Source of the DNA: Lithocarpus polystachyus
Taxonomy: Eukaryota > Streptophyta > Magnoliopsida > Fagales > Fagaceae
Assembly (NCBI GenBank): GCA_033629205.1
Contig: CM066165.1
Location: forward strand, 54,731,447 to 54,795,446
Direction of reading: 5' to 3'
Length of the DNA stretch: 64,000 bases
Part shown: one piece after another, positions 56,352 to 64,000 of the stretch
Numbering within the stretch: position 1 is the first letter of the stretch
How the letters are laid out: each line of letters begins with the position of its first letter
Translations under genes and position numbers: made by a program
The notes under the pieces: model-generated
What the model saw: only the letters and a program-made list of their open reading frames with translations
What the model was told of the DNA's origin: nothing
Databases searched by the model: none

Positions 56352-58175
56352 TGTGGTACTAAATTTCACAGAAATTTCATTTTTAATATATAAAATCCGA
56401 AAGTCTCTCATCAAAAAGATAAAAAAAAAGTCATATATAGGTTTTACTTATTTATTTTTAAATCAGGTCAAATATGGTAGTTGAGTTTTCCTTAATTTAC
56501 AAATCAAATAAAATTTTTATTTATTACCTCATTATATGTCTAACATTCTTATAAATAAAAAATTAATTAAAGTTCATACACAAAAAAAGAAAGGAAGAAC
56601 CAAACATCAACCAATGGTTTGGTTTGGTTTTTAAAACCATAACATCAACCACCTCCAAAAGTGTTTCCACCTTGTCCATGGACATCAACGCCACCTACAA
56701 CATCAAATTGGAAAATGCTAATAGTTTGGGATTGGAAAATTTATAGTTTCTGTGGCTGTGTGTTTGGGTGTGAATATAACTATGAGAATGTGGAACAAAT
56801 TATGCTCTGGCTTCTGGGGATAATCTTTTTTTTTTCTAGGTGTTGTTTGGATGAGTAGAACATAATGTTTGTTTGACTAGTTGAACCATTAACCAGGACC
56901 TAATTTGATCCACAATTAAAAAAAAAAAAATTGAAAAAGTCCAAATAGGTCAAAAGCAAAGTTGTCAAGGTATTGATGTACTGTACTAGTCACTAAATCA
57001 ATACAAATTTCCCTAGGTTTAGGTTCAAGTTAAGCTATTTTACATCATTCAATTTTTTCTTACTATATGTGAATTTTAACAAATTCTCTATTGGATTATT
57101 ATTATTTTTTTCCTTATAATCTATATTCTTGCAAAATTTCAAAATAATCTGATATAAAAATCTATGTCATAATTTAAAAGTTTAAAATTAAATTTTTTGT
57201 ATTTAAAATTGTTCATAAAATATCTGTTTTTAGATTGAATAGTTAATAGCGTCTGTTTGACCAAAAAATTGGTATGTGTGTTAAAAACATAGAGAAAATG
57301 TAATTCAACGGTAAGATTTTTAAAAATATTAATCTAATATTGCTTAGAGTTATACAAGATATAACATAAACCCAATCATATATACTAGCCTTATCATATA
57401 CGCTTCGCGCGTGCGATGAGGCTTTTTATTATTATTTATTATTTATTTATAGTGTCATAATTTTTCATTCATTCCAATTTGAGGTTTACATGTTTTCTCA
57501 TTAATATTACGCACTTAGAACTACTAATACAATCAGGAGTGTCATGACGCAAGCTTTAAAAAATGAACAAATATTACACGTTTATTTTGTAGCAAAAAAA
57601 AAAAAAAAAAAAAACCCTGTGTTTTTATTTTGAGAATCTAATTTATAAGTAGATAAAGCAATTTGAAAATCAACAGAAGAGTGACCCTATTTTTGGGCAA
57701 TGTTTTAGTGAGAGTTAGAGTTGTAGGGGCATTTTTGAACAAAAAAAATGAGGATTTTAAACAGGAAAAACCCCTTAAATAGTAGTGTATACAAAAGCAA
57801 GGCTGCCTGCATCATTGGTGTGGTGGTCTGATGACACTCATAGTGTGAGACAGTCCAATTGTTGTGCACAACCGAAGGCAGATTACAGTTGCATCCCCAT
57901 AGGAAAAGCATCATTATAAGCAAGAATAAAAAACTCAACTTCTAGAAATGAGTTTCCTTACATCCAATTACATCTCACTGTGAATTTCAGAATATCAGTG
58001 TAATGAAGCTTGTTTATAATTGTTTGTAAATGGCTATTCATTATACTATTGGTGCATGTTAGAAATATTAAACGAGTGTATTGTATTTTTCAAGTAATAA
58101 CATATACAAAAGTGCCTTTATATAGGAGTTAGGAGTGTGTAGCACAAGCATGTGTAATGTCCAAGCAAGACAAGT
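56352..58175. other. Intergenic, one Helitron end, no gene seen
   Basis: AT-rich with several A-runs. A minus-strand Helitron 3' terminus lies at 57385: on the minus strand, a hairpin ACGCGCGAAGCGT, then ATATGATAAGGCTAG, followed by T. The body of that Helitron presumably extends to the right; its TC end was not found. Confidence 0.5.
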
Positions 58176-58189
58176 CATTACAACAAAAT

Positions 58190-58710
58190 GTATTTTTAGT
58201 GATGAAAAAATTCGTCACTAAAAGTCCAGTTTTTTGTCGCTAAGAACCTTTAGCGACGAAATCTACTAATTAGTGACGAAACTCATTTCGTCATTGAAAC
58301 CTTGTCACTAAAAGTCCTGGTGACAAAAAATTTCGTCATTAAAAGTCCGATTTGTTTAAAAAAAAAAAACTTTTAGTGACGAAAACATTTCGTCGCTAAA
58401 TGCTTTCCTTACTAAAAACACTATTCAGTGACGAAAATATTTCGTCACTAAAAACACTTTAGTTTATTAAATCATATTTAGTGACAAATAATTTCATCAC
58501 TAAAACTATGTTCGGGTACATATAGTGACAGAAATGTTCGTCACTAAAACTATTTTTAAGAAAATCCAAGCACCTATAGCGACGAAAATTTTTATCACTA
58601 TAACCATTTCTTACAAAATTTTGTTACATTTAGTGACAAAATATTTCGTCACTAAAACAATTTTTTGTTGCTATATTTGTGACGAAAAATTCGTCGCTAA
58701 AACTTATTTT
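58190..58710. repeat. CACTA subterminal inverted-repeat array
   Basis: At least eight TTTAGTGACGAAA / TTTCGTCACTAAA pairs occur with short spacers. Such motifs bind the TnpA-type protein in En/Spm elements; here the binding role is by analogy. Confidence 0.75.
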
Positions 58711-59299
58711 CTGTTTTTATTTTTTTCGTGGCTTTGATATTAACCTGTAACCTGTCATTACATTATTAAGACCTCACATTTGAATAACACATTTATTTCA
58801 ACAACACATTTATATAAAAAGATCCATACATTCCACAAGTAAAAAATAAAACAAGTATCCAATTCAAACTCCTTCCATACAATAATTGTTTGCAACACAT
58901 ACATTAACTCAAGATGTTTTATAACAATACAAAAAGTGTAGCATAATATAATTAGAACTAACAGAAGATGTCCTCATGTCTTCATGTGATGCCAAAAGTA
59001 AATCCCCTAAACTCACCAATAAGAAATCTGCGTAAATATAAAAACAATACTACATTACAATCATAAAGTAAAAACATTAACTATATTATAAGAAACATTC
59101 TAACAATGCATTAAGAGTAGCCACACCAATGAATTAAAATCACAACTCCTAATGTATAAGTTGTAGAAAGCAAATATAGATGTTCAAGTATAACATAATA
59201 CAATTAGTTTCAAATAATGCATCAAAAAAAGTAGTCACACCATGTAGTGTGGGTTAATTGCTAAAATAAAGTACTAATCAAAAAGTGTTTTAACTTGAA

Positions 59300-62200
59300 G
59301 TTGAACCACCCCCATAGGTTAGAGCATCATCATAACCCTTGCTCCTCAAAAAGTTAAGAATATTCTTTTGGACTTCTTCTTGCTTAGCTCATGCCTCTTG
59401 GTCCCTAGTTCTTGCGTCTTTGAGCTCAATTATCTCATTTTCTTGCCGTTGGATATACTCCACCAAGGAATTAGATGAGGCGGTGGTTACTAGAGAAGAG
59501 GAAGGTCTCATGCCAAGTCCTTTTACAATGCCAGACTTCTTCATAAAAACCAAGTTTGAGATCTCTTCTTGTGTAAGGGGCAGTGCATTAGGATCTTGAC
59601 AATGATCCTCTTGCACTTTGAGAATATTTTCCTATCATTTGAAAGAGAGAAAGAAACAAGCAATCACAACATTAATACTACATATGTTATAGCTTTACAA
59701 ACATTGATGCGAACCTCAACAGACTCGCTTTGAGACCCAACAAACAATATTGGAATATTGCCCAAGAAAGCTAAAATTCAGATTTGATAGAAACCTTGAC
59801 CCAACGTTTATAAGAGAAACGCGAACCAAAGGTATAAGTAACAGACCTTGACCCAATGATTACAAAGGAATCACGAACCAATGGTATAAGTAACAGACCT
59901 TGACCCAATGATTATAAAGGAATCACGAACCAAGGGTATAAGTTACAGACCTTGACCCAATGATTATAAAGGAATCATGAACCAAAGGTATAAGTTTGAA
60001 CGCCACAAGGAAGAATCCTTGATAAGTTCACAGTTCTTGAAGAACCAAAGAGAAGAGCAAAGCCTCACCTTTTCTGGTTTTTATTCAATTCAATATTCCC
60101 TCTATTACAAGCAGTGCATGCTATTTATAAGGCATGGCTGAATGTAGAAAACCTAATCCATCTATTACAAGGAGTGCATGGCTGAATGTAGAAAACCTAA
60201 TCCATCTATTACAAGGAGTGCTACATTCCTAATCCATCTATTACAAGGAGTGCATGGCTGAATGTAGAAAACCCTAAAAAACGTTCTAAATAATAAAAGC
60301 CTAAAATTAAGGAAGATCTGGTCCAAAAATAACGCCCAATCACATCAGATCAGCCCTCAATAGCTTGGATTAAATTTATTAAGCCTTCATCTTCTTTTGA
60401 ATCAGCTCAAATCCCTTGAATTAGCCCATTTCTTGGATCTTGCTCTTGTAATTGGCCCAACTGGAACAAGTAATGGATCCTTTAATGCTTGTTGATTCCC
60501 ATCATTCCCCCTCTCTTCAAAAGGATTCGTCCTCGAATCGTCACATCAGACCCCTCCTCTTGAAACAAACTCGTCCTCGAGTTGATCTTTGAAATCTGAA
60601 ATCTTCCGCTCCAAATAAATAAATACTTCGAATGCTTTAATAACTTGATACGGTTCTGAAGCTTGAATCCTTTATAAAGTGTAGCATAAAATTTCTTCTC
60701 ATCTACTTTCAATTTATTTGCAACATCAATCAACAAAGGGTTGATAATAAAATTAAAATTTTCTACTCCAAGAAAATCAATATATTGTATTGTCATCTTC
60801 AACAAATCAACTGAGACTTGAGGATTGTGAGTTGTGGACTCATTCTCATATTTGACCTCAATTGAATCTTCCACAATGTTTTCAATAATTACCATCTTTT
60901 TTTTTTTTTTTTTTTTTTGCAGTCTTTTTTTTTTTTCTCTCTCTTTTCTGCAGATTTTTTTTTTTCACGTTTTTTTTAGGGATGGAATGATACACATACA
61001 TATGTCGCTTCATCCTCATGGTGTATCCACATATTTGTATTTGGATTGAAATGAACATCTTTGAAGATTTTTGCCAATTCAGGAACTTGACTGTTATTAT
61101 TATTTGTCTGATTAATTAACATTCAAGTGTTAGATAGATATACTTAATTAATCACAACATGTAATATATTAAGGCTTAAGAAAATGAAAAAACACCCACC
61201 TCCTCATCAACCCTAATAGCAAGTGTCTTTGTCCCGCATCTATGTTTGCCTGAAGTTTTCTTCCTATTTTCAGAGTTCTTTCTTGATTTTTTCTAATAAA
61301 CAATATTCAAGATATTGATTAGATCATGAATAAAACAGTATAAATTTACTTCATCTAAGTATTAATCTAATTAGTTGACAACATAATATAGTAAACATTG
61401 GATAATAATAATATACGCATAAATAATTTACCAGCCAATCCTTATTGGTCCATCTCCCATCAATCAGTTCAGTCTACTGCTTAAGTGTGGCATTCTTTTG
61501 TGGGTGGCTTCTTGCATAGTCAACACCATGAGATTGTACGAGCTTTTTAAAAGCCTGATGCAACTTGTTGGAGCTGGAACTCAATAATCTTCTACATTTT
61601 GTATTTAATGTTTTCGTTACCAAGTTAGAATCTCCTTGTAGCTTAAATTGATCCTGTAAAATGAAGTATATATGTATTATAAAAATATTATTATATGAAT
61701 TTAATATGCTTAGTGACAACAAAGATGAGTTAGACGTTATCAATGTAAATTTACCACGATATTTTGAAGTACCACATCTCTAGTAGCAGCATCAACATTT
61801 TTCCAATTTTTCACGTTGTAATTGGACAAATTACTTCGCACTTGAATGCCAATTTGATTGACAAACTTGCATGCATTCTTCCCAATTGGAGCATCATACT
61901 CTGTTGCTATACGTACTGGTAGCTTACCACTTTTTTCAACAAGTGCCCATATTGCTATACCATGTGCTGTTCCATGGGTAATTCTGCTAATAGATCCTAT
62001 TTAAACATTATTAATGTAAAAAAAATTATACATTCTATGTACATTATAGCTAAATTAAGTGAAGTATAATCTCAATAGTAAAAAGGAGCAGTTGTAATTA
62101 AGTATGTTTTATGTAATTACTAGTCGTGCTAGTTAATGAACCGGTAGTTTGTGCCTCCGCACTAGAAGAACTTTGGGCGGGATGATTTGCTTCAGGAGGT

Positions 62201-62600
62201 GTTTCCGTAGATTGGGCCACTGGGATAGATGCCTTACCTCGCGAGCATGTAAGTCATCCTGGTGCCATCTGTAACTAACAAACATACATATAATGGAACA
62301 ACAAAGTCATTACAAGTAATGAAACAATAAAGTTATTATCATCTATTGTACCCTATGGAATATCTATTGTACCTTATAGATTACAGAATTAGATGACTCA
62401 TCATCATTGTCATCGTCACCAATAGGTGGTAAATAATCATCATCTACCACAACACCAGCTCTACTTCTTTTCCCTTTTGTACAATTAGACTGAGCAGAAT
62501 CCTTTAGAGAAGTTGAGATGTGCTTCAATCCCAAAGCATCAATTCTCTCTTGGTTTTGTCTCATTCTATCCAATATTGCCATCTCATATCTCAGTATATT
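59300..62600 (-). pseudogene. CACTA TnpA-like gene (plant transposase, Ptta/En/Spm type), broken
   Basis: Pieces in order on the minus strand are as follows. About 61990-61755 reads SRITHGTAHGIAIWALVEKS, then LPVRIATEYDAPIGKNACKF and NVKNWKNVDAATRDVVLQNI. About 61655-61435 reads DQFKLQGDSNLVTKTLNTKC, a stop in TLKQ*TELI, and GRWTNKDW. About 61290-61200 is basic. A segment at 62582-62364 carries QERIDALGLKHISTSL and an acidic stretch. The C-terminal coiled coil is at 59616-59310 (SLVEYIQRQENEIIELKDAR, stop, then EEVQKNILNFLRSKGYDDAL). The order fits the Transposase_24-type protein. At least two stops and the inserted LTR make it inactive. Confidence 0.65.
59705..60504 (-). mobile_element. Ty3/gypsy LTR, minus strand, with truncated internal part
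   Basis: The same LTR family as 43588-44414: + strand start TGATGCGAACC, end GATTCCCATCA, with a polypurine tract on its right side (TTCCCCCTCTC read on +). Internal sequence continues to about 60960 and includes a 137-codon frame starting MVIIENIVEDSIEV; no second LTR is present. Two sets of three tandem subrepeats (59820-60000 and 60095-60270) lie inside the LTR. Confidence 0.75.
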
Positions 62601-63033
62601 ATGAGTGAATTTGGCCTTTTGGGCATTTTTTGAAACTATGTATTGGCATGAAAGATAAGTACAATTGCTACCAACTAAACATCATAGACCATACCACTAT
62701 CCATATCAAGCAATTCACAAGTGCAAAATTTGAACACAATTGCTACTAACTCAACACAACAAATGAACACATCAATATCAATATCAAGTTCAAGATAAGT
62801 ACAAAACAACTCAATAACAATTACTACTAACTTTACATATCATAGTCTACACCATTATCCATATCAAACAATTCACAAGTGCTAAATTTGAACACAATTA
62901 CTACTAACTCAACACAACAAATGGCCACATCAATATCCATATCAAGTTCAAGATAAGTACAAAACAATTGCTACTTAGACAAGAATAAAACTTTAAGACA
63001 AGCACACAACATTTAAAACAATTGTTATGAACT

Positions 63034-63900
63034 CTACATATCATAATCCATATCAAGATCAACATTAGATATGTCATGCTCTTCATTTTGCTTAGCATCT
63101 CTTGAAGTTCCACCTTCAAGAACAACCTCAGTTTCAACATCACCCATACAATAGTCAATAATATTGTCCTTAACATTGATAGAGATAAAATCAACAATCA
63201 TTTCTTGTTGAAATGCGTCACTATCTTCTGTATTATCATTGGATTCTCTACCCCGAACTTCCAGAACATCAAACACTCCCTTATGTTGGATGAATTGCAC
63301 AATTTTCCAAGGTTCACCCAATTTGGTATCTTGAAGGTAAATAATTTGTCTTGCTTGATTAGGAAGTATAAAAGGTTCATTTTCATACCACCGACTTGTA
63401 ATATCAATGCTTATGCAGTGTGCATCGGTTCTTATTGTTCTCCTTCGACCATTGATACCAATATTGTACCATTCACACTGGAACGTAACATGACCATAGA
63501 AGTCGTGCATTGCTCTCTCATGGTCCCCTTTGGTACATACACCACTGTTTTGGGTTACACGATGATTGTCTAGGTCCCTTGTATGAAACTTTACACCATT
63601 GACCATACAAACTATGTACTCCTTCACATGTGGCTTAGGACCATTTGCTAATGACCATAACTATTTAGTAGCTTCTAGTGACTCGTTAACTTTCAATCTA
63701 TTCATCTATAATGACATACAACAAGTGATATTAATTAGCAATAAGCAATGACGAAACTATTTAAATGTTTAATTTTTATTAGTGTGTGATTAAATTTCAA
63801 ATGTCTTACACGTTCTCTGAACCACTTGGGAAACTCTTGTCGTTGGATTTGAGTTATGGCTTCTCCAGTAGGATTATGCAATGTGCTTTTGTGTTCACTA
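63034..63900 (-). pseudogene. CACTA TnpD C-terminal part, broken and running off the window
   Basis: An exon ending at 63810 reads LHNPTGEAITQIQRQEFPKW then FRERV. The next exon (63706-63034) reads MNRLKVNESLEATK, an in-frame TAG, then LANGPKPHVKEYIVCMVNGV, HGHVTFQCEW-like FYGHVTFQCEWYNIGINGRR, SRWYENEPFILPNQARQIIY and YLQDTKLGEPWKIVQF. This is the conserved C-terminal region of CACTA TnpD transposases. The TAG before LWSLANGP is a nonsense codon. The catalytic part lies beyond the window. Confidence 0.7.
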
Positions 63901-64000
63901 TTAAAAATAAGGTGATTTATTTTCAGCTAAGCATTGTAGATAATATTCAAAACTTAATCAAACAATACATGCATATGAAATCACATACTTTAAATAAGGC

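Larger units (their letters stand above)
58176..64000 (-). mobile_element. CACTA (En/Spm) transposon, partial, runs off the window
   Basis: The left end CATTACAACAAAATG is one base off the usual CACTACAAxAAAA terminus. It is followed by 58190-58710, a subterminal array of TTTAGTGACGAAA and TTTCGTCACTAAA units in both orientations. To the right lie minus-strand genes of the two CACTA types, TnpA-like (59300-62600) and TnpD (62904-64000+). A gypsy LTR is inserted at 59705-60504. The other terminus is beyond the window. Confidence 0.75.

Noticed and set aside
58190..58710. CRISPR-like array (regular short repeats).
   Set aside because: This is a plant nuclear context. Repeats alternate in orientation, spacers are similar to each other, and the array lies at a CACTA transposon end.

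Overview
This is nuclear DNA of a flowering plant, probably a woody eudicot. The evidence is multi-exon genes with GT-AG introns, AT-rich intergenic DNA, plant transposon families (MULE, Helitron, CACTA, Ty3/gypsy, Ty1/copia, tRNA-derived SINE) and fragments of plant host genes. I could not fix the species. Exon models were assembled by hand by following reading frames across splice sites. No database search was possible.

Layout. 1-2011: AT-rich DNA holding four copies of a short non-autonomous Helitron, head to tail, one nested in another. 2253-6218: the only intact host gene seen, a nine-exon HAD-superfamily phosphatase-like gene (268 aa) with a retroposed 5S rRNA fragment in intron 4. 6219-7376: intergenic DNA with TE relics. 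7388-40893: one giant Mutator-like (MULE) element of 33,506 bp. It is bounded by terminal inverted repeats of about 150 bp (outer ~107 bp nearly identical) and an 11-bp direct repeat, TCAAAAATCCA, at 7377-7387 and 40894-40904. 40905-43587: intergenic. 43588-54628: a decayed Ty3/gypsy element whose integrase region is replaced by a cluster of Ty1/copia LTRs. 54658-54857: a SINE. 55068-56351: a subtilase pseudogene. 58176 to the window end: a minus-strand CACTA element carrying a truncated, inserted gypsy LTR.

The giant MULE is the main interest. It carries a decayed MuDR-type transposase; an apparently intact plant mobile domain (PMD) gene of 712 codons; a 'putative plant transposon protein' gene; a free-standing viroplasmin/RNase H1-N domain protein; three small related proteins of unknown function; two decayed two-domain B3 (REM/VRN1-like) genes; and fragments of host beta-galactosidase, ABCC transporter and possibly calmodulin-like genes.

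The element is also studded with about 37 copies of a 25-bp hyphenated palindrome, AACTCGAT-N9-ATCGAGTT, with an almost invariant 9-bp spacer. These form five clusters: one in each terminal repeat and three inside. Each cluster lies immediately upstream of one or two of the element's genes. I infer a shared control or transposase-binding element that coordinates the gene set. By analogy with the repeated motifs bound by VANC proteins of VANDAL MULEs, it may be the target of an element-encoded anti-silencing or regulatory factor. That function is a hypothesis; the palindromes, their spacing and their positions are read directly from the sequence.
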